In this document: positions 21,876-33,140 of the stretch, piece by piece
How positions within the stretch are numbered: the stretch's first letter is position 1
How the letters are laid out: each line of letters starts with the position of its first letter
NCBI RefSeq assembly: GCF_032854445.1
Contig: NC_088298.1
Coordinates: 10,961,504 to 11,025,503 of the forward strand
Length of the DNA stretch: 64,000 nt
Source: Liolophura sinensis
Lineage: Eukaryota; Mollusca; Polyplacophora; Chitonida; Chitonidae
Direction of reading: 5' to 3'
Position numbers and translations under genes: made by a program
Notes under the pieces: model-generated
The model's input: the letters and a program-made list of their open reading frames with translations, nothing else
What the model was told of the DNA's origin: nothing
Database searches by the model: none

Positions 21876-22815
21876 GCATTGTCCAGATAATAACTCAAAT
21901 CAGGTTCGTATTTTTAGAGCCAAAGCTTGTCGATTAATCAAGTCCATTAGACGATCTTGTTGGATGTTGGATGATTTGAAACCTTCAATCTTGGTGGCTT
22001 TATTACTAATGGTGTCCATGTTTTTTGACCTAGAAAAAGTTTACGACACCACATGGAAATTTGGTATTTTAAAAGACCTGTCGGATATGGAACTTTCAAA
22101 GATCGCTTACCAATGTTTATTTCTATTCTACCGATTTGGCACCGATTTGGGTTGTACCGGTCTATTTTATTGTCGTTCTCTGGTGAGATCTAAATTGGAG
22201 TATGCGACCATCGTTTGCGGCCCCGAATGAAATCCTACCTGAAAATGTTGGATCCCGTCCATCACCAAAGTCTTAGGATCAGCCTTGGTGCTTTTAGAAC
22301 TCCAACACTAGAGAGTTTGTGCCTTAGGGCTATTGAGCCGTCATTATACAACAGGAATATATAACTAAGCCTTCAGCATTCTACAAAGCCTGAAACTCAT
22401 CCAACAAACTACGACTGTTTTTAATCCACAACTTAAATTATATTTGATCTACGTAAGTGTAAAACGTCAGATACAAATTCTCTTACAGTTCAGCAAAGTT
22501 CTGCTCAAATGAAGGCTAACTATCGGGATTATAAATTTATGTGTACCGATGCTTCTGTCTTAAAACAGCGGGTCTCTTCCCTTCCATCCTCTTCCTCGAT
22601 CTCTTCTGCAGGGCTGTTCTCCTGGCCCTATCACGTTTCCTTTGGGCATACCCAGAGGGAAGTGATATGCAGCGGCTCGATGTCTTTTTGTTTTATATTG
22701 AATGTTACCATCATATCGAAAGCCATTCGTTTGTCTCCTGACATAAACATGTTCTCGTCACGACATGGCTGAACTATTGTCCACGTGGCTTTAAGCCACA
22801 ATCATTTATTCATTT
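21876..22815 (+). pseudogene. I/Nimb-like LINE fragment E with RT motif A, RNase H trace and 3' end
   Basis: Starts in the pre-RT region (NQVRIFRAKACRL), jumps to RT motif A at 22018-22050 (FFDLEKVYDTTWKFGILKDL, with Asp of the FDLEKAYD motif), jumps to the RT C-terminal part (YCRSLVRSKLEYATIVCGPE), then to an RNase H trace (CTDASVLKQRVSSLPSSSSI, Asp of the TDGS motif). Ends with the LINE 3' tail TTCTCGTCACGACATGGCTG followed by (ATTT)n. At least three internal deletions. Confidence 0.82.
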
Positions 22816-23344
22816 ATTCTATATATTTCTTTCCCCTTGATGCACATTTTTGATGTTTGCAAAAAGAGTATGCCATCTACATCAATTTGAACCAGTAACC
22901 TATTTAGATTAAATAAAGTATTTATTTCATACGACATAAGAGCATATTTGTCTGTAGTACAGTTGATTGCATTTTATTTTTATATCATATCTATGTATAG
23001 TTATTGTATGAAAAGAGAGCAGTTAAATATCCAATAGGATCGTCCTGTCTGCATTTATACATATACATTTTAGAATTTTAGATATTTGTTAATACCACAA
23101 AAAATGCAGTGATGTTGGGTACACTTTTCTAGCGGCCACTGCTCCATAATTACTCTAAATGCGGTGGATGGCATCACATTTAATATGCAATCCCCTGAAA
23201 ACAATGGAAAGGAACACACGATTAACGTGGAAAAGTTCACCAGTATCACAAGTTCTCTGTTTTACTCGGGTGTCAGGCGGAGCTTTTTAAAGAGATACTG
23301 GAGTAAATTAATCGGATTCAGGCAGCACTGAAATTATTTTGTGA
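22816..23344. other. Spacer, nothing recognised
   Basis: AT-rich and non-coding in appearance. Confidence 0.3.
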
Positions 23345-23610
23345 GAGGGAGCCGGGGCTGTTAGCGTGCCAGCGCGGCGCAATGACCGTGGAGCCTCTCA
23401 ACCAATGCGGTCGCTGTCAGTTTAAGTTCACCTCATACTGGCCTCTTCTCCAGTCGCACGTTCCCGGGAAGGTCTGTCAGCAACCTGCGGAAGGTCTTGA
23501 GTTTCCACCGGGCTCAATACGGTGTTCCTCCACTATAATGCTAACCGCCAGTGAAATATACGTGAAATATTCTTGAATACGACGTGAAACACCAATCAAA
23601 TAAATTTTCG
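23345..23610 (+). mobile_element. SINE-A, near full length, diverged
   Basis: Head CTGTTAGCGTGCCAGCGCGG, CAATGCGGTCGCTGTCAGTT, body CAGCAACCTGCGGAAGGTC, tail GAATACGACGTGAAACACCA and ATCAAATAAAT. Confidence 0.88.
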
Positions 23611-24328
23611 TCAGAGGTTAGACAGTATTATATTGTTTCAAAGTCATGCATTAAAAGCCAATATTTGATTTTAACACAAACTCTAGATTTTCATGCACAC
23701 TGACACTACCTTTGGAAATTCTATAAGGACGCTTAGGGAATTCTCAGCAATCTGGCGTCGAAAGAGACATTTTGTGCACCACCCTTCACGAAAATCGATG
23801 TACTTTGTTAATAGACGCAAGACTCATTTCCAAAACAGCGTTATACAAACCGGCTGAACAATGAGTTGTCTGTAAACGAATAAATTGGTCAAAATTCGGA
23901 TCTGCGCTCGAGGCTAACACGCAGTTAAGAAATTAAGAACGAAAACCTTTGTTTTCTTCCCGCAAGTCTCCATATAAGGCAACGTGCAATTTCTCTATCG
24001 ACAAAATTTACTGTCTTCCCATTTTACAAGGCAGCACACAAAGACTTTAATGGATGTGAGAAAAAGTCTATTTATCGAAAAATACAAACTTGAACTGAAT
24101 GGAACTCATCGTCCTTAATTCATATTTAACATATGAAACTGTATACTAGTCTGAATCTTTGTGTAATGTTTTATTCTATTATTCTATTGGATCTCTAAAT
24201 TGTGTTAAGCATAAAGTGTTAAATTTAAGTAAGTATTGGTTGCTTCCGGTAAGGGATCTCGTTGAAACGGATATCTAGATATACGGATGAAAACGGATAT
24301 CGGATATCCAAGCTGGATTTCTTCAGTC
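23611..24328. other. Spacer, nothing recognised
   Basis: A small cluster of GGATATC motifs occurs at 24268-24310. No coding sequence was seen. Confidence 0.3.
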
Positions 24329-24402
24329 TATCTTAATCCCAGATCCAAGATAGTAATATACATAATATACATATTACTATCCTGTATCTGGGATTAAGAT
24401 AC
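24329..24402. repeat. Long hairpin, stem about 31 bp
   Basis: TATCTTAATCCCAGAT (24329-24344) pairs with ATCTGGGATTAAGATA (24387-24402), and GATAGTAATAT with ATATTACTATC. Two mismatches lie near mid-stem, and the loop is about 11 bp. It could be a MITE core, a fold-back relic or a small-RNA precursor; no expression evidence is available. Confidence 0.8.
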
Positions 24403-24885
24403 TTAAGACTTAAAAAAGCCAGTTTGGATAAAAGAATTAAAAGAATGTCGGTGTGGAAATTTTTGATTTATATTTTAAGTATGCTAAAGATAACATGGAC
24501 TAAATGTGACTATGCACACGGAGAGTCAAGTGATACATATTTATGATGTATAGTATTCCGGATTATGCCTTTCCAGAAAGAGATATATTTCGTCTAGAAA
24601 TGTTAGCGAGCGATCTAATTGATGGAGAAGATATCATTGACCAGATACATCCGGTAAACTCACTATATAATGTCTGACTCTCTCGGAGTAGGGCAAACGA
24701 GAAGAGTCGAACGTACTATTCCCGAGATCAGGTAAGAGAGCTACAAAATTTGTATTTTCTGTGTAATATCGGTAGTTATCAAATATTTCATTCGGGTGAT
24801 TTCCATTCTCAAAACTCAAGAACATTTTACAGAGGATTCGCTTGACTTATGGTGCGTCATGTCAGATGAGTAAAGGGTTTCGCTG
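24403..24885. other. Spacer, nothing recognised
   Basis: A 63-codon minus-strand frame (24634-24825) has no recognisable family. Confidence 0.3.
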
Positions 24886-26768
24886 GCACGGATGACATCT
24901 GACAAAGACAAAATACTCACCTTATAGCACCTATTGTAATGAAGAAGAGCGAGCTATAGGCGGCTTTTCTATCTTCATAAATAACAATATTATCCACAGT
25001 CCTGTTGCCCTAGGCTGTGGCCGTTCGTGTTTCATTGTCTGAAACAATCACATTTTGTACGATGTATATCCCTCCGAACATTTCTTTGTCGGCTTTCCAG
25101 TTACAAAATTTAAAAGAAAAATGACCTAAACCATTTATAATAATGAGGGATTTTAATTCCCATGACCCCCTGTGAGACAGTAATAATATAAACAAAGGGT
25201 AATTATAATAATATAAATTAAATATTTAAATTTAATGAACTTGTTTTACGAGCTGCCGACAGAACTATCTCTAGACCTCGACAAATCCACGGTCCAAAAG
25301 CAAAGCCTGGAATGATAATGACTGTCGTAAAGCCATAAAAAGACCGAAGAAAGACTGAATGCAGTTTTAATCATTGTCCTACTGATACTAATTTAAACCA
25401 GGCTCGCATTTTTAGAGCCAAGGTTCGTCGATTACTTAAGTCCAAGAGGTCTTGTTGGTGGAACCCATGTGGAAGGTCTAGAACATGGTTCAGAAACTTA
25501 AGGGCAAAAATAATAAAGCTAAAGTTCAACATTTAAAATACGGCAATAATACTCTTACTTTTCCCGGCGGTATAGCTAATAAGCTCAGTGAAACAATATC
25601 TCAGAAATCCTCTTCTGAGAATTATTCTAGGGAGTGTTAGCAGATTAAAAATCACAAAGAGAAGATTAAAGTGCCCTTTTCGTCCACAAAACAATGGAAG
25701 ATTGTAATAAACCGTTTAATATTGATGAACTGAAAACTGTATTTAAATAGGCTCACGACATTGCATGTGGGCCTAATTACGTTTATTATAAGTTTCTGAA
25801 TCATTTACCCCCTTAGCCACTTGAAACTCTCTTGGACTTGCTTAAAAATATATGCATAACTGGTAATTTTCCACCATCATGGAGAGAGGCGTGTATTATC
25901 CCGGTTCCCAAAGCGGGTAAGAATCATAGTGATCCAAATTATTACCGTCCCATAGCTCTTACCAGTTGTGTCTGTGAACCTATGGAACGGATGATAAATG
26001 ATAGGCAAGTTACTTTCGAATGCACATTAAGGTTGTCGATCAACTTTACATCATCAGCTTCTACAATTTGAAATTTTATTCGTCATGGTTTTATTAATAA
26101 TGAACATGTGGTGTCGATATTTTTGGACCTTGAAAAAACGTTAGTTAAAGGTACCGGCGGGTTCCACTCTGTTTGGCTCCTATCAACAGAAAATGGGTGT
26201 TCCTCAGGGCATTATATTATCGCTAACGTAGTTTAGCATACAAATAAGTAGCTTAGCAAAAAAACTAACATCTGGCACAGAGGGATCATTATATGTTGAT
26301 GATTTGTCATCGCGCTAAACACATGAACAACAGCTTTGTCTCAATAGATCGAGAAATGGGCAACTGCAAACGGTTTTAGATTTTCAACGTGTAAAACCGT
26401 TGTTATGCATTTCTGTAATAAACGTAAATGTCACCTTGACCCTGAGCTAAAGTTTTGTGGTAAACAGATTAAGGCTGTTGGGGAAACTAAATTTTTGGGT
26501 ATAATATTTGATAATAAATTAACTTTTACACCAGTTGGTTAGCGCGTTAGCGCAGCGTAATGACCCAGAAGCCTCTTACCAATGCCGTCGCTTTGAGTTG
26601 AAGTCCAGCTCCTGCTGGCTTCTTCTCCGGGGGTACGTGTGAAGGTCTGCAGCAACCTGCGGATGATCGTGGGTTTTCTCCAGGCTTTGCCCGGTTTCCT
26701 CCCAACATAATGCTGGAAGCCATCGTATAAGTGAACAATTCTTGAGTATGGCATAAAACAAGTATTAA

Positions 26769-26824
<56 letters not shown>

Positions 26825-28110
26825 ATCTTTTATAGATTTTCAAATACCATATTAAAATGCTTAAAGCTAAATGTACAAAGGTTGTAGATGTAATTAAGGT
26901 CGTGTTTAGCACGGATTGAGGTGCAGATCGATCTGTTTTATTAAATCTGTATCGTTCTCTGGTGGGATCCATCTTTTACGGTTCCGCTAGGAAGTCGTAC
27001 CTTTAATGTCGGATCCTGTCCATCACCAAGGTCTGAGGCTCAGCATTGGCGCTTTTAGAACCTCGCCAGTCTAGAGTTTATACGTACAGGCAAATGAGCC
27101 TTATTTATATAACAGACGTATACAACTGAGCCTTCAATATGCTACAAACCCTAAAACTCAGCCAACAAACCCTGCCTACGACTGTGTTTTCAATACATTA
27201 TATGAAGACAAATATACTAAATGTCCTAACAAGATCCCTTCGTTTTGGTCTTCGGGACCATATTGTGGAAGCTAACATCAAACTAGAAGAAATAGCGCTG
27301 GTGTCTTATCCGGGAACTGCTCCCTGGCTTCTTCCACAACCCAGTATTTGGTCTACGCTAAACATAAAGCCAATACAAATCATCTTATAATTTAGCAACA
27401 TTTTGCTCAAATTAAGGCGAATTATCCGGAGTATGAATGTAGATATACTGATGGGTCAAAGGATGGGGACAGGGTTGCGTCTGCGGCTGTCTTAGAACTG
27501 TGAGCCTATTCTCTTCCTCGTCCATTCTCGTCTTCAATCTTCTCTGCCGAGGCCAGGACTATTCTCCTGGCCTTATCATACGTTTCTTCTGGGCATGCCC
27601 AGAGGTCAGTGATATTCAGTGACTCGCTCTCTTGCCTTTTGGCAATTCAGAATAACAAATTTAAAACTCTTAATTCTTGATATTCTAGCCTTACATAGAA
27701 AACTAATTCAAAAAGGTAAACATATTATATTCTTTTGGATACCACGTCATACTGGTATCCATGGACACAGTCAAAGACAGGGACGCCAGATCTGCCCTTA
27801 ATAAATCTATATTCAAAGTTAAAATACCGTGCATGGGCTTTCGTTTTAATATTCTCAAGTATATACCTCACATTTGGCAGGGCATGTCTCGCAAAGACCA
27901 AGTAGTTTTACCGAGGTGTCTATTGGACGCCTACCCCACAATTTTATTCTAGATGAAGGCACTGTCCCACAGTGTGTTGGATGTAATGATCCATACGGCA
28001 TGTTTGGCAAAGGTTCTACGCAGTGAACTCCATATGTGATTTGTTTGAAAGCATTGCTGGCGATGATATCATAAAATAAATGAGAGCCATTGGCCAACAT
28101 CATAAAATAT
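24886..28110 (+). pseudogene. I/Nimb-like LINE, copy B: endonuclease to RNase H and 3' end
   Basis: Begins in the endonuclease (DNA for the TSDKD segment at about 24899), is deleted from about 25190 to the FNELVLRAADRTIS-equivalent at 25225, and continues through the pre-RT region into RT with NFPPSWREACIIPVPKAGKN (25865-25924). Later RT blocks are shifted (FLDLEKT at about 26123, then GIIFDNKLTF before the SINE). After the SINE at 26530 the RT C-terminus reads LRLSIGAFRTS-like and YNRRIQLSLQYATN-like. RNase H shows YTDGSKDGDRVASAAVL (27448-27498), FSAEARTILL-like, FSDSLSCLLAIQNN (27613-27654) and FFWIPRHTGIHG (27733-27768), i.e. the D-E-D carboxylates. Domain order APE-RT-RNase H places it in the I group; Nimb elements have this layout. 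Not translatable. Confidence 0.87.
26530..26824 (+). mobile_element. SINE-A in LINE copy B, long AAAT tail
   Basis: Starts in the A-box region (CCAGTTGGTTAGCGCGTTAG), nearly complete body, tail GAGTATGGCATAAAACAAGT then about 14 AAAT units. It interrupts the RT frame between KLTF and FIDFQIPY. Confidence 0.92.
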
Positions 28111-28125
28111 AAAATTTAATGATTT

Positions 28126-28322
28126 TTAATATATTTATTTATTTATTTGATTGGTTCTTTACGCCGTACTCAAGAATATTTCACTTATACGACGGTGGCT
28201 AGCATTATAGTGGGTGGAAACCGGGCAGAGCCCGGGGGAAAACCACCACCATCCGCAGGTTGCTGACAGACCTTCCATCAGGCTGCGCTAGTGTGCTAAA
28301 CAACTGTGCCACGGAGGCCCCC
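28126..28322 (-). mobile_element. SINE-A with internal deletion
   Basis: The tail and body are normal up to CAGACCTTCC, then the sequence jumps to the head (GGCTGCGCTAGTGTGCTAAA, GCCACGGAGGCCCCC). About 80 bp between GGCCGGAGAGG and the A-box region are missing. Confidence 0.9.
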
Positions 28323-28479
28323 TTTTAATACTGTATATAGATACCTATATATAGATAGAAAGTTATATGCACTTTCACAGTGTTCTAGATAAACTAATTT
28401 TAAAAATGTCGTGGTTTTCGAGTTTTAAGTGTTTTGATTTTTCTCATCTACTTTTAACCTGTCCGAACTTTATTGTTTC

Positions 28480-28612
28480 GTTTTTGATGTGCGTCATGAT
28501 ATCGAAATGCAATCACCGTCTGGTGTTTTCAACTTTTTCTCGCCACGAAATGGCTGAAACATGTGGCGTTAAGCCATAATCATTCATTCATTTAATCTAT
28601 TCTTGTTAAATA
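28480..28612 (+). mobile_element. LINE 3'-tail fragment (I/Nimb-like)
   Basis: TTTTCTCGCCACGAAATGGC, then GTGGCGTTAAGCCATAATCA and an ATTC-type tail. Separated from LINE copy B by a SINE, so it may be copy B's own 3' end. Confidence 0.7.
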
Positions 28613-28754
28613 TAGAAGACGTGATTAGTGAATGTGGAACCTTTGCTGATCTGAGGTACGGCCTCTTAAGCGGTGTCGTTGAGACTCAATGCCTTAACCA
28701 ACGGGGGCTCTCTTTTTTAAAACCAGCTCTCGTTGTTTTTAACTGCGACTTCAA

Positions 28755-28830
28755 TGTGTTTAGGTGAATGAATGTGGCTTAACGACACATCGACAACATT
28801 TAAGCCATATCGTGACAAAACATGGCAAAT
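28755..28830 (-). mobile_element. LINE 3'-tail fragment, reverse
   Basis: GAATGAATGTGGCTTAACGA and AAGCCATATCGTGACAAAAC are the reverse complement of the same LINE tail. Confidence 0.65.
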
Positions 28831-29039
28831 CAAAATGAAGTAAATAGTTTTCGATGTAGTAATGAGCGAATCCAAAATGAAATTATATAGACGAATATGT
28901 TTAAAACAAGTTAAAAGGAATAGCCCTTAGTTAAACTAAAAAACCGTACTGTCTGGAAAATTTCTTGTATAAGCCTGTACATGTGTGTATAATAAAGACA
29001 AACTGTACTTTATGGCGTAGGCAGCCTCGTAGTATTTAA

Positions 29040-29198
29040 TGATTTATTTATTTATATATTTATTAGATTGGTGTTTTACGCCGTACTCAAGAATATTTCA
29101 CTTATACGAGCATTATGGTGGGAGTAAACCGGGCAGAGCCCCGGGGAAACCCACGACCATCCGCAGGTTGCTGGCAGACCTTCCCACGTACGGCCGGA
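29040..29198 (-). mobile_element. SINE-A at the start of LINE copy C
   Basis: (TTTA)n, GTGTTTTACGCCGTACTCAA to CCCACGTACGGCCGGA, with a small deletion after CACTTATACGA. The right junction with GGATCGCATTTGA is identical to copies A and D. Confidence 0.92.
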
Positions 29199-29425
29199 GG
29201 ATCGCATTTGAGATGTTCTGCGAGGCTGATATCACTCCAGAGACTCTCAATGCAGCAGATCATCCTATATCAAAATTTAATGAACTTGTTTTATGAGCTG
29301 CCGATAGAACTATATCTTAGACCCCGACAAATCCAAAATCCAAACGTAAACCCTGGTGTGATAAGGACTGTCGTAAAGCCATTAAGGACCGTAAAATACC
29401 CAGCGAAATTTGAATATATTATATA
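29199..29425 (+). pseudogene. I/Nimb-like LINE, copy C (short pre-RT fragment)
   Basis: Reads IAFEMFCEADITPETLNAAD in one frame, then SKSKRKPWCDKDCRK-like text in another, matching copies A and D between endonuclease and RT. Ends abruptly at about 29425 in an AT-rich run. Confidence 0.85.
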
Positions 29426-29499
29426 TATAATTTTATATATATAATTTTTAAAGGGGATTGAGTCTAGACTCGCAAAGCCAACCCATTTATATTGTGTAA

Positions 29500-29622
29500 T
29501 ACGTGGGAAGAACCACCAGCAACCGGTGGATGGTTGTGGATTTTCTCTCACCATAATGCTGGCGGTCGTCTCATAAGGGAAATATTCTTGAGTACGGCGT
29601 AAAACGCCAATCAAATAAATCT
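29500..29622 (+). mobile_element. SINE-A 3' half
   Basis: ACGTGGGAAGAACCACCAGC to GAGTACGGCGTAAAACGCCA and ATCAAATAAAT. Head missing. Confidence 0.88.
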
Positions 29623-30002
29623 GTTGTGTAATAATTGGGAATGGGACATTTGTTTAATAAGTTTGCGCCCAGCTGATCTTGCTCGTAAATGATATTTTCC
29701 ATTTACAATCAGAATTGTTGCAAGCCAGTCAGTTATGGAGAGGTTATCTAATCACAGTTAAAAACAGTATTTACTTCTGACGCTTCGCTTGCAAGAAAAA
29801 TATATAGAGATACATTGAAGAGAGGAGAACAATTTTATACCAGTTATGATAACATGATCTCATCCTTCTCGACAGACAACAGTAATAAAATTCCAAAATA
29901 TAAAAATTAAAAAATATAAGAACCAAAATCGGTTTAAAACTATATAGGTTACGTAACATTACACTACTGAGAATCTAATCAAACTATCCACTAAAAACTA
30001 AA
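29623..30002. other. Spacer, nothing recognised
   Basis: AT-rich, no coding signal. Confidence 0.3.
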
Positions 30003-30166
30003 TTTTATTTATTTATTTATTTGGTTGGTGTTTCACGCTGTTCTCAAGAATATTTCACTTATACGACGGCATTACCGTGGGAGGAAACGGGACAGAGCCC
30101 GGGGGAAACCCATGACCATCCACAGAATTCTGCCAGACCTTCCCAGATACGGCGGGAGAAGATGCG
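30003..30166 (-). mobile_element. SINE-A, head-truncated
   Basis: (TTTA)n, GTTGGTGTTTCACGCTGTTC to CCAGACCTTCCCAGATACGG. A small deletion removes GCCAGC in the body. Confidence 0.88.
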
Positions 30167-30816
30167 GGTAGACCACATGTTAGGGACAGACAGTAAATTT
30201 ATCGCCAAGTTTCGTACAAATAAATACAAGATCAACGGGATATGATTCCATTTGTAATATTAATAATTTGCACCAAATATATACAAGTGAAAAGATACGT
30301 TGCCTAGGAAAAGTAAAAAGTGATTTTATTTGAAATCCCCACATTGATTTCGTTTCCATATGTTCTGTTTTTTGTTTTTGTTTTTTTGTTGTTTTTTTTT
30401 TTTTGAAAATGCAAACGATTCGTAAGATTTTGACTAATTTCGGATATGTTTTTTTTTTGTTTTAAGCAACTTACAGGATCGTGTTTAGTAATGTTACATA
30501 CATATATTTTCTCTATATACATAAATGTTTTCCTATCGTCTGGCTACGTCTCATTATCCCGGGTGTAGTGAGACAAACCCTGGCAGTGTGACTATGACAT
30601 TGAGCCAAAAGGTTGATGGTAGTTTCGTCCACGCACAGACCAAATAGCTACCGTTCAAGCGGAATATGTGGTGCGGTGTAAGCTCTACCAGATATTATTA
30701 AGGACGTACAGCATAGAGATTTAGAGAAGAAGGGCGACGGTAGTGTCATAGCTGGCAAATTGCCACACGTAACCGAGCAGGAGACATAACTAATTCTCGT
30801 ATTATTGTTTTCAAGG
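30167..30816. other. Upstream region of the small secreted-protein gene
   Basis: T-rich runs at 30360-30460. A plausible promoter/5' UTR region, but no core element can be identified with confidence. Confidence 0.35.
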
Positions 30817-30892
30817 ATGGGCTTATCAACAGTTGTTGGTCTGGTGCTATGTGCACTCCTGATGAACGGTTTACGTCCCCTTGGCGTTAATG
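30817..30892 (+). CDS. Small secreted cysteine-rich protein, exon 1 (signal peptide)
   Basis: ATG at 30817 opens MGLSTVVGLVLCALLMNGLR, a standard signal peptide with a hydrophobic core; the exon ends in AATG|gtaagt, a strong phase 1 donor. It joins exons at 32455-32661 and 36201-36334, all at phase 1, giving an uninterrupted protein of 138 residues with a stop. The symmetric phase 1 structure with a separate signal exon is common for secreted molluscan proteins. No family was recognised, so no function is proposed. Further exons between these three cannot be excluded. Confidence 0.7.
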
Positions 30893-31384
30893 GTAAGTTA
30901 CATAAATCCAACCAAAACAGACCGTACCACAGATACCCGTCCTGTTTGCCCATGCGATGCAGCTTTCAACTTTCAGCTCAAACGTGACTCATCTTTCACA
31001 GACTCGGACGTCTCAGGTTCGGTTGTGATCAATGTGAAACGTTACATAGCGAGTAAAAGCAGAGGGGAGACAGTTTGATAATTGCGTATGGTTACACGTA
31101 ACCGGTGAATTACGGACAAAGGTGTGGGAAAAAATTCATACTTGAAATTCAGACATGTTTTATATTTCTTAATAACCCCTCTGTTTTACGCATATTTGGT
31201 GTTACTGATCGGGAAATATTCGGAAATCACACCATAGATATACATGCTTGGGACAAGGCACCACCAGTATAACGCCACCAATTCGTGTTCTTCCGTTGTT
31301 GGTATAATGTGACTGGGTGGGATGTCATGTCTGGTGTCTTTGGCGTGTGGCTGCAGCACTTTGGCGCCATGAACTCGGCCTGCC

Positions 31385-31425
31385 ACAAGAATGAATGATT
31401 ATGGTTTAACGCCCCCTGCCACAAG
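31385..31425 (-). mobile_element. Short LINE 3'-tail trace
   Basis: GAATGAATGATTATGGTTTA followed by ACGCC is the reverse complement of the LINE tail. Confidence 0.5.
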
Positions 31426-31504
31426 TAGACACATCATATGTACACACACTTAATCACTCCTCGTCGTCATATTACAGAAACACTGTTACGTAGGACATTA
31501 AATC

Positions 31505-31576
31505 CAAAGCACGCACACATACATACATACATACATACATACATACATACATACATACATACATACATACATACAT
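31505..31576. repeat. (ACAT)n microsatellite
   Basis: About 16 tetranucleotide units in the first intron of the secreted-protein gene. Confidence 0.97.
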
Positions 31577-31814
31577 CCAATATCAATGCAATAGTGGTTT
31601 TAATACTCAGTTTAATTAAAGGGCAATAGTTTTAAACTGGGATGACATCATGTCTGCAGTTTCCAGGCAATATGTAGTGTGCTAGAGGCGATGTTATCTT
31701 AATCTTTATCTTAAGTGTATCACGTTTATTCATGTTTTAAAGTTTATTTCCAGTTGGGGAAGGCGTTGGAAACAAAGTCTTACTTACAAATCAATACCCT
31801 TATAGCCTGATATT

Positions 31815-32335
31815 TAAAGGTGGAGAAAACATAAAAATTACACGAAGGTCAGATGAAACAATGCGAAAAGTTACTCATAAACGTGATCTTCGATATTTTA
31901 AAAGAAAAAAAAAACTGGAAAATCATTTTGGTATGGTGGATATTTGGGGCCACCTCTAGGTAGATATTGTCTTAGAGAAGTAATGTTATAAATGAGGATG
32001 TAACACATGTTTAATAATTACATTTGCACTACACTTTTTTCCAGCTAACAAATGTGTTTAATCTCGATTTTGAGCATATGTATACTTTAATACATTCATA
32101 AATATTATGATAATTCAGCTTAAATGCATGCGATTGGATATAAACAACACATTTACATTCAAATACATTTATTACACATGCATCACACCCTCTTTGTAGA
32201 ATTGTTATGCAAAGAGGATATATAGCAAGAGTTCCAAAATATCGACTTCTAAAAAAAAAAAATAAAAAAAAAAAAAATTACAGACCATATTTGCAAGAAA
32301 CTTTACACGCTCATTTCTCTGTTTCTTCACATTTA
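31815..32335. mobile_element. Palindromic MITE-like element, copy 2
   Basis: Starts AAAGGTGGAGAAAACATAAA and contains GAGGATGTAACACATGTTTA, mirrored by ATTACACATGCATCACACCC. The right end (AAGAAACTTTACACGC) is incomplete. Lies in intron 1 of the secreted-protein gene. Confidence 0.72.
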
Positions 32336-32454
32336 ACGCTTTAAGTTAAAAGAGGCCAGCAAGGATCCCAGTACGTGTATCCAGAGACCACCATTCCACT
32401 TCACATATGAATGCATCCAACCGATGTAAATTCCATATTTTGTACACTTTGCAG

Positions 32455-32661
32455 GGGACTGTTTGGATACAGAAACAGCAAGATTAGTGCCCGTGTTTTG
32501 CTTCCCAAAGTTTGGATCAACGTGTACAGCGTTGTCGGCAATCGAGGGCACGATTCGTATGGTGACGACTACCGTTGGTAAATGCAAGATTTCACAGGAC
32601 AACGATCTTAAGTTATTAAGGGGCAAAAGCACCTGTTTTGCGGTGGCTGAAGACTGTGTTG
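32455..32661 (+). CDS. Small secreted cysteine-rich protein, exon 2
   Basis: The acceptor CACTTTGCAG is followed by two bases completing Gly, then DCLDTETARLVPVFCFPKFG and on to KSTCFAVAEDCVG at the phase 1 donor G|gtgagt. Carries all six cysteines of the mature chain: one near the start, the pair in FCFPKFGSTC, one in GKCKI and two in STCFAVAEDC. An even number suggests three disulphides. Length is a multiple of three, so exon skipping would keep the frame. Family not recognised; the CCAAAGTTTGG core and codon use show no sign of transposon origin. Confidence 0.72.
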
Positions 32662-32765
32662 GTGAGTACACTTTCGCATTCTAGATTCTCTTAGTACAGT
32701 TCGTATTTGACCGTAATCTGGCTTCTGTAAAGAATAGTCTGTTTACTCAATGACATCAGCGTAAA

Positions 32766-33140
32766 ATATTTGACCGGCCCCGATAGCAGCGTAGAGCGTC
32801 CGCTTCAGGAGCGGTAGATCCAGGGTCAATCCTGGGTTGAGTCACACTTAAGTTGTGACTTCCTCGCTTGGCATTCGGCAGGAAGAGGTTAGTTCAACGA
32901 CTGGTTGACCCGTATCAGTATAATGGCTCGGGTGGGGCGGCTTACTTGCCTTCGGTATGGCGTCTCAGTGAAGCAGCACTAGATTAAAGAGCGGTGGAAA
33001 TCCGTCCTGCAACAAGGAGGCACATTACATGCACTCTTAGGATTCCTTCGTCATCATATGACTGAAAGATTGTTAAGTATGACGTTAAACCCCAAGCAGT
33101 CACTCACTCACTCACTCACTCACTCACTCACTCACTCAAT
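32766..33140 (+). mobile_element. SINE-B, full length
   Basis: tRNA-like head GGCCCCGATAGCAGCGTAGA with B-box-like GGGTCAATCC, body GACCCGTATCAGTATAATGG to AGCGGTGGAAATCCGTCCTG, end TATGACGTTAAACCCCAAGC and (CACT)n. Best copy of the family in the window. In intron 2 of the secreted-protein gene. Confidence 0.92.

Noticed and set aside
31505..33140. Regularly spaced repeats that could suggest a CRISPR array (here and at 51130, 54245, 61881, 63142)
   Set aside because: Units are contiguous without unique spacers, and the sequence is eukaryotic; these are satellites, microsatellites or SINE tails.
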